22,421 bases of DNA from an uncultured Verrucomicrobia subdivision 3 bacterium (GCA_903847285.1 CAINDH010000222.1:1-22421); one strand, 5' to 3'; counted from the stretch's first letter, positions 13,445 through 21,716 are shown. Made by a program: numbers and translations. The notes: a model not told the origin generated them from the sequence alone.

Positions 13445-14419
13445 ATGATAGACCCCAACGGACGTCAGGTAGACTACCTGCGGATCTCTGTGACCGACCG
13501 CTGCAACGAGCGCTGCCTCTACTGCCTGCCGGAAAATTATACCGACTGGTTGCCGCGTGCGGAGGTTCTGACTGATGCTGAATTGCTCGCCGTAGCCCGC
13601 ACCGCCGTCACGCTCGGCTTCAAAAAGTTTCGCGTCACCGGCGGCGAACCGTTGGTGCGGCCGGGCGTTGTGAATTTCATTCGCGAACTCATCGCCTTGC
13701 CAGGCATCGAGTCCGTGCAACTCACCACCAACGGCACACGCCTGCCGGAACTCGCGCAGCCATTGTTCGACGCGGGTTTGCGTCGCATCAACATCAGTCT
13801 CGACGCGCTCGACGCGAACATCTATCACACCGTCACGTCGGGCGACGTGGCGTCAGTGATTCAAGGCATCAAGCTGGTAAAACAAATCGGTTTTCCGTCG
13901 GTGAAGTTGAACACTGTGCTGATGCGCGGCAAAAATGATGGTGAAATTTTGCCACTGCTGAACTTCGCGTCAGAGCATGACGTGGCGATTCGTTTCATCG
14001 AGTTGATGCCGGTGAGCCTCACGGAAATGTTGAGCGAGAAAAATTTCCTGCCGGTGGCGGAAGTCTTTTCGTTGCTGAAACGCGAGGATGAGCTGGAGCC
14101 GCTCACGGAACCACTGGGTTTTGGCCCTGCGAAATATTTTCGGTTAAAGAAACGTGGCGTCACCGTCGGACTGATCGGCGCATTGAGCGATCTGCACTTC
14201 TGCGAACGCTGCAACAAGATGCGACTGACGTGCGACGGCAAGCTGCGCCCGTGCCTCGGCAACCACCTGGAGACGGATTTGAAACCCGGGCTGCGCCCAG
14301 CCATTGACGAGGCTCATCTGCAAAAACTTTTCCGCGACACTTTGGTGGTGAAACCGTCGGAGCATCTGTTCCGCAACAACTACCAGCCGCAGCGCGTGAT
14401 GACAGCCATTGGCGGTTGA
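13445..14419 (+). CDS. moaA: GTP 3',8-cyclase
   Basis: A 324-residue radical-SAM enzyme that starts molybdenum cofactor synthesis from GTP. The SAM cluster is C20-C24-C27 (RCNERCLYC). The GTP-side C-terminal cluster is C253, C256 and C270 (CERCNKMRLTCDGKLRPC). The glycine-rich VTGGEPLVRPGV and the essential C-terminal Gly-Gly are present. ATG 13445 is chosen because it gives the family start (MIDPNGRQVDYLRISVTDRC); the frame opens earlier at GTG 13328 within the divergent region. Its TGA is followed at once by the moaD ATG. Divergent from moeA-moaC-mogA, so one control region could serve all six genes. Confidence 0.96.
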   Translation: MIDPNGRQVDYLRISVTDRCNERCLYCLPENYTDWLPRAEVLTDAELLAVARTAVTLGFKKFRVTGGEPLVRPGVVNFIRELIALPGIESVQLTTNGTRLPELAQPLFDAGLRRINISLDALDANIYHTVTSGDVASVIQGIKLVKQIGFPSVKLNTVLMRGKNDGEILPLLNFASEHDVAIRFIELMPVSLTEMLSEKNFLPVAEVFSLLKREDELEPLTEPLGFGPAKYFRLKKRGVTVGLIGALSDLHFCERCNKMRLTCDGKLRPCLGNHLETDLKPGLRPAIDEAHLQKLFRDTLVVKPSEHLFRNNYQPQRVMTAIGG

Positions 14420-14653
14420 ATGAAAATCAAGATTCTCACCTTCGCACAGACGCGGGCGCAGCTTGGGTTCGCCGAAAGAGATTTCGCGTGCGAGCGAAAC
14501 GAAACGCCTCGGGAAATTTTACGGCGCCTCGCACCGGAGTTCGATCCGGGCAAAACCATCCGCGTGGCGGTGAATCAGGAATACGCCGACTGGGATCAGC
14601 CCGTGGGGGAAGCGTTCGAACTGGCGTTGATTCCACCGGTGAGCGGAGGTTGA
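14420..14653 (+). CDS. moaD: Molybdopterin synthase sulfur carrier subunit
   Basis: A 77-residue ubiquitin-like protein that carries sulfur as a C-terminal thiocarboxylate for MoaE. The start MKIKILTFAQTRAQLG and the end PPVSGG are typical, and the terminal Gly-Gly is intact. It starts on the base after the moaA stop (TGA-ATG). Its stop overlaps or abuts moaE. The codons for Ser-Gly-Gly contain GGAGG at 14645-14649, which serves as the moaE ribosome-binding site. Confidence 0.95.
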   Translation: MKIKILTFAQTRAQLGFAERDFACERNETPREILRRLAPEFDPGKTIRVAVNQEYADWDQPVGEAFELALIPPVSGG

Positions 14654-14655
14654 TG

Positions 14656-15039
14656 ATGAAAACGCACATTGAATTCACCTGCACGCCCATGGTTGTTCCC
14701 GAGCAAAGCTTTTCGTCGCCTGAGACTGGCGCGTGCCTGGAATTTTTTGGCATCGTGCGCGAGCTTGAGAACGGAAGAAAAATTCCGGGGCTGCGCTACG
14801 AGGCATACGAGCCGATGGCGGGGATGACGCTGAAAAAAATCTTCACCGAGCTTGCAGCCAAACATCCTTGCGAAGAAATCTTATTCATCCACCAGCTGGA
14901 GTTTGTTCCCGTCGGCGAGGCTTCGTTATTTATCCGCATCACATCGCGACATCGGCAGGCGGCGCTGGCGATGATGGGGGAATTGATTGACCGGCTGAAA
15001 GCAGATGTGCCGATTTGGAAAAGTTCAGGAACGGTTTGA
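14656..15039 (+). CDS. moaE: Molybdopterin synthase catalytic subunit
   Basis: A 127-residue enzyme that, with MoaD, puts two sulfurs into cPMP. Family features are TGACLEFFGIVRE, GLRYEAYEPMA, HQLEFVPVGEASLFI, SRHRQAAL and the lysine-bearing LKADVPIWKSS near the end. Two ATGs are adjacent, at 14653 (TGATG overlap with moaD) and 14656. I prefer 14656 because GGAGG at 14645-14649 is then six bases away; the protein differs by one Met. The open frame continues upstream through moaD, but that part is a shadow. It ends 11 bases before the convergent DUF2585-like gene. Confidence 0.95.
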   Translation: MKTHIEFTCTPMVVPEQSFSSPETGACLEFFGIVRELENGRKIPGLRYEAYEPMAGMTLKKIFTELAAKHPCEEILFIHQLEFVPVGEASLFIRITSRHRQAALAMMGELIDRLKADVPIWKSSGTV

Positions 15040-15050
15040 AAGGTTTCCGA

Positions 15051-15650
15051 TTACGGCTGGGGTTGCCCGGCCAGTTGCCAGTGTTTGATAGCGTTCACGG
15101 GGTGGATGAGCATGATGATGTTCAGCGTGAGATTGTCGCGCACCCACAACGCGCAGCCGATTTCCATGACGGCAACGGCGGCAAGACTAACAATTGGTTT
15201 CAACTTGCTAGCAAGCAGGAAGCCAGCAGTCATCATGAGCACGTCGCACATAGAATTTATAACGCTGTCGCCACAGTAACCCAGCGCAACGGTGGCTTCA
15301 CGATAGCGGTTGATGATAAGTGGTGAATTTTCCAGCAGTTCCCAACTCACTTCCAGCGCCAGCGCGATGAGCAAGCGTTTTTCCATGGGCAGCTTGCGCG
15401 CGCCAAGCCAGAGCAACGCGTAAAATGAAATGCCGTGGACGATGTGTGAAAAGGAATACGGGTCGGCGACACGCTGGGAATTTTTGCTGCTCCAGATGCT
15501 CGTCTCCCATAACCCAAAGCGACCATCCGGCCCGAAAAACAGCCGGCCCATCGAGAGTTCTATGCCGGCTTGTAATGCGAGGACGGCAAGAAAAATCAAG
15601 ATGACGCGCGAAGGTTTCAAAAGGTTAAATCGTGCGCCCAGCTTAACCAT
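15051..15650 (-). CDS. DUF2585 (UPF0314)-like membrane protein
   Basis: A 199-residue membrane protein with about five hydrophobic segments. The central pattern DPYSFSHIVHGISFYALLWL, followed by EVSWELLENSPLIINRYREA and then GYCGDSVINSMCD, is the signature I associate with DUF2585, a family of unknown function. The motif is rich in conserved His, Glu, Asn, Arg and Asp, suggesting a catalytic or metal-binding site in the membrane. I start at ATG 15650; the frame also opens at TTG 15692, right after the stop of the upstream MBG/YDG gene. Co-transcription with that gene is possible. Confidence 0.8.
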   Translation of the reverse strand: MVKLGARFNLLKPSRVILIFLAVLALQAGIELSMGRLFFGPDGRFGLWETSIWSSKNSQRVADPYSFSHIVHGISFYALLWLGARKLPMEKRLLIALALEVSWELLENSPLIINRYREATVALGYCGDSVINSMCDVLMMTAGFLLASKLKPIVSLAAVAVMEIGCALWVRDNLTLNIIMLIHPVNAIKHWQLAGQPQP

Positions 15651-15692
15651 CGCCACAAGGTCAGCAATGCGGAATTTAATTTTTGAAAACAA

Positions 15693-17732
15693 TTAAGGCA
15701 ACGGCATCATGCCACGAAAGTAGCGGCTGGGAAACGCGATGGCGTTCGACTGCACGATGGAAATCACGCCAGTGGCATCGGCTACGTTTGTGGAAACATT
15801 TATCCAATGAACCAAATCAGTCGAGGCTTGCAGAACAAACGTTTGGCCGGGTGTGCCAACGAGCGATGCTTGAAATGTGCCATCAGCTTTCGGCGGCGTA
15901 ATGGAAACCTGACCGATGGTCGGATTCGCAACTACGATGATCTGACTCAGGCTGTTTGAACTGCTGGAGAAATTTCCCGACGGATCGGCAAATTCCGCCG
16001 TGACGACCACGACGCTGCTGTTTGCAAGACTCGCAGCCGGGATGACCAACGTCGTCGCACCATTCGTCAAGGTGACAGGATTACCGAGCGCGTTGGTGCC
16101 GTTGCATTTGAAACGGACCTGTCCATTTGGCGGCACTGAGCCGGGCGTCCGCGAGCTAACACGCGTGACGAAGGTGATGTTCTGGTTGGTGCGAGCCGGA
16201 TTCACATTGGAGAGCAGCAATGCCGCCGTATCCGCCGGAGTCACCGCCAACACGCCGTTGGTGAAAGCAAAATAATAATTAAATGAAGCCAAAGTTCCGT
16301 TGACGATGGTGATGGGATAATTAGTGACTGCGCTATTCGTCTTCGCCGTAGTTGTCAACGTGGGTTTGCCGGAAACGACCGCTGCCGTCTCGCCATTGAC
16401 GAGCCCGTAGAACGTGTAAGTCAGCGGCGGATTTGTGACCCCAAACGCCCGTGACAAATTATCAGCAGCCACCAAAAGTTTTGCAGCCGTAATGCTGGCG
16501 GCAGTTGCGGCATTCGTATTGAGCAACGTGTAATTGGTCGCGTCCAAACCGCTGATGGAAATGCCCGTGACCAAAATCTGTTTATTCGTGCCGACTAAAT
16601 TGTTTGTGAAGGCTGCATTGGAAAAGCTGTCCGTGAATACATCACCAGCAAAGCGATTGTCGGCCAACGTGACCACGGCGATGGTCGTGCCGTCATAAAC
16701 TTTGTTCATGCCCTTAGCGGTCACGGTAAGATTCGTCGGTGAAATGTTTGCGTTAGCGATCGGCTGCGTCAGCGTGTAGTTGACCGCGTTTGTGCCGCTG
16801 ATCACGAGGCCGGAAATCGTCACAGATTTTGCCAGGCCAATGTTTTTGGCCGCAAAGAATCCCTTAGCATTCGTCGTGACGAGCTTCAGACCATCACCGG
16901 CAATCTGGCCGACCAACGCAGCGGCAGTGAAGTTCAATCCCGCCGTCGTCTTTGCGTCATAGACTTTATTGCTCGCGGTGATGCCGGAAACCGTCAACGT
17001 GGCGGCGGTAATATTGCCAAGTGCGGCGGCGTTGGTGTTTGCGAGAAAATAATTTGGAGCATCGGCACCATAAATGGAGATGCCAGTCACGCGGATTGAC
17101 TTGGCGCTGCCGACGAATTTATTAGTGAACTGCGCGGCGAGATAGCTGTCCGTAATAACATCGCCAGCAATACGGTTATCCAAAAGGGTGGCGGTAGCGG
17201 CAACAGTTCCATCGTAAATTTTGTTCGCGCCAATTGCCGTTACGGTCAAATTTGCGGCAGAGATACTCGCGGTGGTGGTCGGCTGGTTGAGCAAATAGTT
17301 CACTGCGCTCGGCCCGGAAATGGTCAAGCCAGAGATACCCACGGTTTTTACAGCGCCGACATTTTTATCGGCAAAGGCACCACGAACGGCACCGAGATTC
17401 AAGCCAAGCACATCGCCGCTCAATACACCGACGAGTGCCACACTGTTGGTGTTGAGCACAACGGTTGTTCGAGCATCGTAAATCTTGTTGCTCGCGGTAA
17501 TTCCGGAAACAGTCAGAGCCGCTTTAACCACGGATAATACAATACTGCTCGCGCTGGCGGCAAAATTGGTGTCGCCGCTGTAGGTAGCAGTGATGCCATG
17601 CCCGCCAACCGCGAGTCGATTCGTGACCGTGAAATTCGCCTGCGCGGAAACAAGTTTCACTGATCCGAGTGTCGTGAGACCGTCTTTGAAGGTGACCGTT
17701 CCAGTCGGCAGTCCGGTAGCCGGAGCCAACAC
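15693..17732 (-). pseudogene. C-terminal part of the MBG/YDG exported protein, downstream of an in-frame TAG
   Basis: Same frame as the gene fragment at 17814-18221, parted from it by one TAG (17814-17816) and then 27 open codons. With that codon read through, a single 841-residue-scale protein results. By residue of this piece: an Ig-like repeat to about 70; four YDG domains at about 72-160, 161-245, 246-333 and 334-417 (NKxYDGT-type starts); an MBG-type domain at 418-497; another Ig-like repeat; and a C-terminal module with GQTFVLQASTDLVHW. YDG domains 1+2 and 3+4 look like a duplicated pair. The open frame starts only at a GTG with no signal peptide, so alone it would not be exported. Stop mutation, sequence error or read-through are all possible. 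Confidence 0.75.
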
Positions 17733-17813
17733 GGAAATTTTGGCAGTGAAGGTTGCAACCTGGCCATAGCCGATGACGTTCGTGGCGCTGCTGAATACAT
17801 TGACGGTTTTCCC

Positions 17814-18221
17814 CTAGGCGATATTAAACGCGCCACTCAACACACTTTTGAATTTTGCCGACGCGGCCTGCAAGCGATAGGCGTTTCCGATTTGGTTAAC
17901 GAACAGATTCGAAAAAACTGCTCTGCCCGACACATCTGTGCTGACATTTGTAACGCCAGCCAAATCGCCGACCTTGTTCAAAGCAACCGTGACCGGAACT
18001 CCAGCGAGCGAAACATTCGTGCCCCTGCTGTCGCGGAGTTGCACCACTACATTCGATAGTGTCGCGCCAAAAACCGTGCTGACAGGTTGGATGGCGAAAA
18101 CGAGATTGGTCGTCAAAGCCCTGGCCGTTCCACTCGCCAGCAGGCCGACTAACACCAGTGTAAGCAGTCGCGCCGCTTTGAGCGTAAAAGTCAGTCCGCC
18201 AATTGTTTTGGTTAAGTGCAT
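17814..18221 (-). CDS. N-terminal part of the MBG/YDG exported protein (135 aa, ends at TAG)
   Basis: Starts at ATG 18221 with AGGGA about five bases upstream, one of the better ribosome sites in the window. Residues 1-35 are a clear Sec signal peptide (basic start, hydrophobic LLTLVLVGLLASG, cleavage near ARA). The rest is one bacterial Ig/invasin-like domain (VFAIQPVSTVFGATLSNVVV ... SGRAVFSNLFVNQIGNAYRL). It ends at ...AFNIA followed by TAG, with the reading frame continuing beyond. Made as is, it would be a single exported Ig-like domain. A putative surface adhesin, by analogy with similar modular proteins. Confidence 0.75.
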   Translation of the reverse strand: MHLTKTIGGLTFTLKAARLLTLVLVGLLASGTARALTTNLVFAIQPVSTVFGATLSNVVVQLRDSRGTNVSLAGVPVTVALNKVGDLAGVTNVSTDVSGRAVFSNLFVNQIGNAYRLQAASAKFKSVLSGAFNIA

Positions 18222-18449
18222 AATTTCCCTAATCGGTGTAATCGTCAAAATTCCAAGCGCGTTTAGCAAATAAGAGGCCAGCTAGATAAAACCCTTGAAA
18301 ACACACTTGTTATTCGAGTTTAAGGCGCAAAGTTTCACGGTGTAAAATCCGCCGCGTGTCTTGTCACGGGACAGTTATTCTGAAAGTTGGACACACTATA
18401 ACTTTTGGAAGATTGAAAATCCTTACGCCTTCACCGAACATTCCGTTGC

Positions 18450-18815
18450 TTGAAGCTGATTGAAAAGATTAACTTAGCCTTCCGCCCACTGGAAATTTCC
18501 AGACAGCGGATGCTGCTCGTGCTCGCCGTTGCGGTCGTCGCCGATGGGTTGCAGATTTTGCTTGGTCCGCTGGGCTGGGCTGGGCTTGATCAAGCGATAG
18601 ATCTCGTAGCCATGTTGGTAACAATGCGACTGATTGGTTTTCACCTCCTCTTGCTACCAACATTTTTTATCGAATTGATTCCCGTCATCGAAGACCTGCC
18701 CACCTGGACGGCGTGTGTCGCCGCCGTGATTGCGCTGCGCCGCCGTGAACCACCCACCCTCAAAAAGCCGCTGCCGCCAAAAACAACGAATGAACCGCAG
18801 GTGAAATCTGATTGA
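18450..18815 (+). CDS. Small integral membrane protein, unknown function
   Basis: A 121-residue protein with two to four hydrophobic segments between residues 20 and 95, including RMLLVLAVAVVADGLQILLG and IGFHLLLLPTFFIELIPVIE, and a Pro/Lys-rich hydrophilic tail. The TTG at 18450 gives an amphipathic start (LKLIEKINLAFRPLEISRQR). The first ATG, at 18510, would begin inside the first membrane segment, so TTG is preferred. No Shine-Dalgarno is evident. leuD follows after 34 bases on the same strand. I do not recognise the family. The 228 bases before it, back to 18221, show no gene. Confidence 0.7.
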   Translation: MKLIEKINLAFRPLEISRQRMLLVLAVAVVADGLQILLGPLGWAGLDQAIDLVAMLVTMRLIGFHLLLLPTFFIELIPVIEDLPTWTACVAAVIALRRREPPTLKKPLPPKTTNEPQVKSD

Positions 18816-18849
18816 AAACCCCGCCCGCAATCGGCAAATTACTCTCGCT

Positions 18850-19398
18850 ATGCAATCTGTTTTTACCGGCCCAGTATACGTCGTGCGTGACAACATCGAC
18901 ACCGACCAGATCATCTCCGCTCAATTCTTGAACCTCGTGCCCACCATCGCCGAGGAATATGAGAAGCTCGGCAGCTACGCCCTCGACGGCCTGCCCGCCT
19001 CGCTCTACCCCATCCGCTACGTCAAGACCGGCCAGCTCGACAGCGATTATCCCATCGTCGTCGGCGGGAAAAATTTCGGCTGCGGCAGTTCTCGCGAACA
19101 CGCACCCATCGCGATGGGTTCAGCCAACTGTCAACTCGTGCTGGCGGAAAGTTTCGCGCGCATCTTCTTCCGCAACTGCGTCGCCACTGGCGAACTTTAT
19201 CCGTGCGAAATCACCGAGCGCCTCTGCGATATATTGAAAACCGGCGACATCGTGACGGTTGACCTCGACAAGGCCAATGTCACCGTCCAAGCCACCAGCA
19301 AAGTGTATCATTTCAAACCACTCGGCGACGTCCGCCCCGTGGTGGATGCGGGTGGCATTTTCAATTACGCCCGCGCGAGCGGGATGATTGCGAAGTAA
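18850..19398 (+). CDS. leuD: 3-isopropylmalate dehydratase small subunit
   Basis: A 182-residue aconitase swivel-domain protein of leucine synthesis, which pairs with LeuC to isomerise 2- to 3-isopropylmalate. Family marks are DNIDTDQIISAQFL at about 14-27, VVGGKNFGCGSSREHAP at about 70-86, and ESFARIFFRNCVATGELYPC. Length and start fit LeuD. Homoaconitase or other LeuD-like small subunits are possible, and without the large subunit the substrate cannot be fixed from sequence. No leuC or other leu gene lies in the window. No T-box or leader peptide was seen upstream. Confidence 0.92.
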   Translation: MQSVFTGPVYVVRDNIDTDQIISAQFLNLVPTIAEEYEKLGSYALDGLPASLYPIRYVKTGQLDSDYPIVVGGKNFGCGSSREHAPIAMGSANCQLVLAESFARIFFRNCVATGELYPCEITERLCDILKTGDIVTVDLDKANVTVQATSKVYHFKPLGDVRPVVDAGGIFNYARASGMIAK

Positions 19399-19407
19399 AA
19401 TTCGCAA

Positions 19408-21174
19408 ATGAATCTCCTACCAAGTCCCCGTTCGCTAACAAGGCTTCCGGGGACTTTTGCTTTACCGAAACAGAAACCGCTGGCTGCCATAAAAGTCATT
19501 CGCAGCAATTCTGCGCCCAAGCAATCAGAAGGCTACACTCTGACGGTTTCCAAGAAGGGAGTTGAGATCACATTCCGCGAAACCAGCGGCTTGCGCGCGG
19601 CATCGGCGACATTGCGGCAATTGTTACGTGAATACGGCCGCCGCCTGCCCTGCCTGAAAATTCGTGACTGGCCGGACTTTGCACGTCGGGGTGTGATGCT
19701 CGACATTTCACGCGGTCGTGTGCCGAAGCTGGAGACGTTGATCGACCTCGTTGAGAGGTTGGCGGATTTCAAGATCAACGAATTTCAAATCTACACCGAG
19801 CACACGTTCGCCTACAAAAAATACAAATCCATCTGGCAAAGCTGGGGCGCGCTCACGGCCAAGGAAATTCAAATCCTCGACGCGCGTTGCCGCGAACTCG
19901 GCATTGACCTTGTGCCGAACCAGAATTCCTTCGGCCACCTGCGCTACTTTCTCGAAGACCCGAAGCTGAAGCAACTCGGTGAAATATCCGAGCCGTTTCT
20001 TGCTGAGACAAAAGATTTCCTCCGTCGCCCAACGACGCTGGCACCAAACCATCCAGACACTCTGCCCTTTGTGCGTGGGCTTTACGATGAGTTGCTCCCG
20101 AATTTTACCAGCCAGTTCTTTAACATCGGCGGCGACGAGACTTGGGATTTGGGCAAAGGCCAGAGTAAAAAACTTTGCGACGCCAAAGGCAAAGGGCAGG
20201 TTTATCTCGACTTCATAAAAAAGCTGCACCGCGAAGTTTCAGCGCGCAAAAAGACGATGATGTTTTGGGGCGACATCATACTCAAGCAACCCGCACTCAT
20301 TCGCGAGCTGCCGAAGGACATCATCGCACTCAATTGGGGCTACGAGGTGAATCATCCGTTTGAAAAAGAAGCCGCGCAATTTGCAAAGGCAAAAATCCCC
20401 TTCTACGTCTGCCCCGGCACTTCAACATGGCAAACACTCATCGGCAAGCACGACAACGCGCTCGCCAATTTGCGCGCCGCCGCTAAGGCCGGAAAAAAAT
20501 TTGGCGCCACTGGTTTTCTTAATACTGATTGGGGCGATGGTGGGCATCCGCAGCCTCTGGCCGTGAGCTGGCCGCTTTTTGCCGCTGGCGCGGCGCTCGC
20601 CTGGAATTCAAACGGACTGGTGGATAAAAAACTTCTCGCCGTTTTGAGCCGTGACGTATTTGAAGACCCAACCGGAAAAATTGCTGACGCGGGATTCAAA
20701 CTTGGCATTGCGCATCAAAAACTTTGCGTGCAGGCGTTGAATGAAACGCCGCTCGGCACAGTTATCACGGCACCGAAGCCGGAAGACCAAGAATTATTTT
20801 GTCGGAACGGATTGAAATGGGCGGCGAAGATTCCTGCTAAAAAGATTCGCGCTGCGCTCAACGAAATCCAGAAGCAGCGTGCCAAGTTAATTGCTGGACG
20901 GCAACACGCCATCACTCCCCAAACCAAAATTCTGGCGTGCGAGTTGGATTTGGCGGCGCGGATGGCGGAACAGTCCTGTAAGTTCATGCTGTGGCAGCAG
21001 GCGGTCGCTGGCAGCAAGACCACAGAAGTCAGGCAGCGAGCACGAGCTGGCATCCGCGAGTTGCAGCAACTGGAGAAGGATTTCAATGCCCATTGGCCAA
21101 TCCGCAACAAGGCGACTGCCAAACACTGCTCGCCATTTTTAAAGTGGCGGACGGCGGATTACCAAGCCTTGTAG
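19408..21174 (+). CDS. Glycoside hydrolase family 20 beta-N-acetylhexosaminidase
   Basis: A 588-residue enzyme expected to release terminal GlcNAc/GalNAc. An N-terminal GH20b-like domain (to about 85, starting LLPSPRSLTRLPGTFALP) is followed by the TIM barrel from DFARRGVMLDISRGRVP. The catalytic Asp-Glu pair is D243-E244 in FNIGGDETWDLG, in line with substrate-assisted GH20 catalysis. LNWGYEVNHPFE and GFLNTDWGDGGHP are later barrel blocks. The last 170 residues are helical. No signal peptide, so probably cytosolic. It may act on imported or recycled amino-sugar oligosaccharides. Nine bases follow leuD. The TAG stop lies in the palindrome at 21169. A hairpin with four T lies within its first codons. 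Confidence 0.92.
   Translation: MNLLPSPRSLTRLPGTFALPKQKPLAAIKVIRSNSAPKQSEGYTLTVSKKGVEITFRETSGLRAASATLRQLLREYGRRLPCLKIRDWPDFARRGVMLDISRGRVPKLETLIDLVERLADFKINEFQIYTEHTFAYKKYKSIWQSWGALTAKEIQILDARCRELGIDLVPNQNSFGHLRYFLEDPKLKQLGEISEPFLAETKDFLRRPTTLAPNHPDTLPFVRGLYDELLPNFTSQFFNIGGDETWDLGKGQSKKLCDAKGKGQVYLDFIKKLHREVSARKKTMMFWGDIILKQPALIRELPKDIIALNWGYEVNHPFEKEAAQFAKAKIPFYVCPGTSTWQTLIGKHDNALANLRAAAKAGKKFGATGFLNTDWGDGGHPQPLAVSWPLFAAGAALAWNSNGLVDKKLLAVLSRDVFEDPTGKIADAGFKLGIAHQKLCVQALNETPLGTVITAPKPEDQELFCRNGLKWAAKIPAKKIRAALNEIQKQRAKLIAGRQHAITPQTKILACELDLAARMAEQSCKFMLWQQAVAGSKTTEVRQRARAGIRELQQLEKDFNAHWPIRNKATAKHCSPFLKWRTADYQAL
19422..19458 (+). terminator. Terminator-like hairpin inside the start of the GH20 gene
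   Basis: AAGTCCCCG (19422-19430) pairs perfectly over nine bases with CGGGGACTT (19448-19456), with a 17-base loop and TTTT at the end (19455-19458). It is 14 bases after the GH20 ATG. The coding reading here matches the family start, so the hairpin is in real coding DNA. It may act as the leuD terminator or a 5' attenuator, or be coincidence. The long loop and short T-run weaken it. Confidence 0.4.
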
Positions 21175-21236
21175 GAGTGGAGGTGACGAGACTTCATTTT
21201 AGAGTGATTAGAAACCCCTCACGTCGTCCCCTACAA
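21169..21236. repeat. REP-like element overlapping the GH20 stop codon
   Basis: Terminal inverted repeats TTGTAGG (21169-21175) and CCTACAA (21230-21236) bound a 68-base element whose inner arms are imperfectly complementary. The GH20 TAG is within the left arm. The reverse strand of the right part resembles the element at 13381 (18 of 21 bases). No T-run follows directly. Confidence 0.65.
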
Positions 21237-21244
21237 ACATAAAC

Positions 21245-21284
21245 AAAACGCGCCCGCTGGAATAATTCAGCGGGCGCGTTTTTT
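21245..21284. terminator. Bidirectional intrinsic terminator between GH20 gene and secG
   Basis: A perfect 15-base-pair stem, AAAACGCGCCCGCTG (21245-21259) with CAGCGGGCGCGTTTT (21268-21282), has the loop GAATAATT and ends in six T (21279-21284) on the plus strand and four T on the minus strand. It lies between convergent genes and should end both transcripts. Confidence 0.93.
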
Positions 21285-21293
21285 GAATCTATT

Positions 21294-21704
21294 TTATTTC
21301 GCGGCGTTGGTGGAAACCACCGCTGCGGCGGCAGGTGCTGCCGCCGGAGGAGTATTTGCCGAAGTCACCGGAGCCGGCGCTTGGGTCACTGCCGCTGGAG
21401 CAGGAGCCGCCGCCTGTTTCTGCTGAACTTCTTTCATGAAGGTAGACGCATCGCCCTTGCTGTGAAGGCTGTCCTGCAAGTAACCGAGCAGCAACGCCAG
21501 CAACAGAAACGCCACGACCACCCACTTGGTGATGCCTGTCAGTGCGTTACCGGAACCTGCGCCGAACAACGCATCCGCTGCGCCAGAACCAAACGCAAGC
21601 CCTGCGCCCGCGTCTTTTTTCGGAAGTTGGATTAATACCAGACCAATCAACATCAGGCAGATGATGATGATGGCAAAGGTCAAAAGGCCTGCAATAAAAG
21701 TCAT
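21294..21704 (-). CDS. secG: Protein translocase subunit SecG
   Basis: A 136-residue inner-membrane subunit of the SecYEG channel. Two membrane segments (about residues 3-26 and 60-80) flank the family loop LVLIQLPKKDAGAGLAFGSG, then GAADALFGAGSGNALTGITK. After residue 95 comes an Ala/Pro-rich tail, longer than in many SecG proteins and presumably disordered. ATG 21704 is 12 bases after the tpiA stop, so the two form an operon; tpiA-secG order is common in bacteria. The strong terminator at 21245 follows. Confidence 0.93.
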   Translation of the reverse strand: MTFIAGLLTFAIIIICLMLIGLVLIQLPKKDAGAGLAFGSGAADALFGAGSGNALTGITKWVVVAFLLLALLLGYLQDSLHSKGDASTFMKEVQQKQAAAPAPAAVTQAPAPVTSANTPPAAAPAAAAVVSTNAAK

Positions 21705-21716
21705 AGGTTGGTTAGG

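Noticed and set aside
14416..14652. Upstream extension of the moaE frame through moaD
   Set aside because: It is the out-of-frame reading of moaD; a strong GGAGG sits directly before the moaE ATG pair.
18222..18449. Promoters for the divergent MBG/YDG and membrane-protein genes
   Set aside because: TTGACG- and TATAAC-like words are present but none form a properly spaced -35/-10 pair, so no promoter is claimed.
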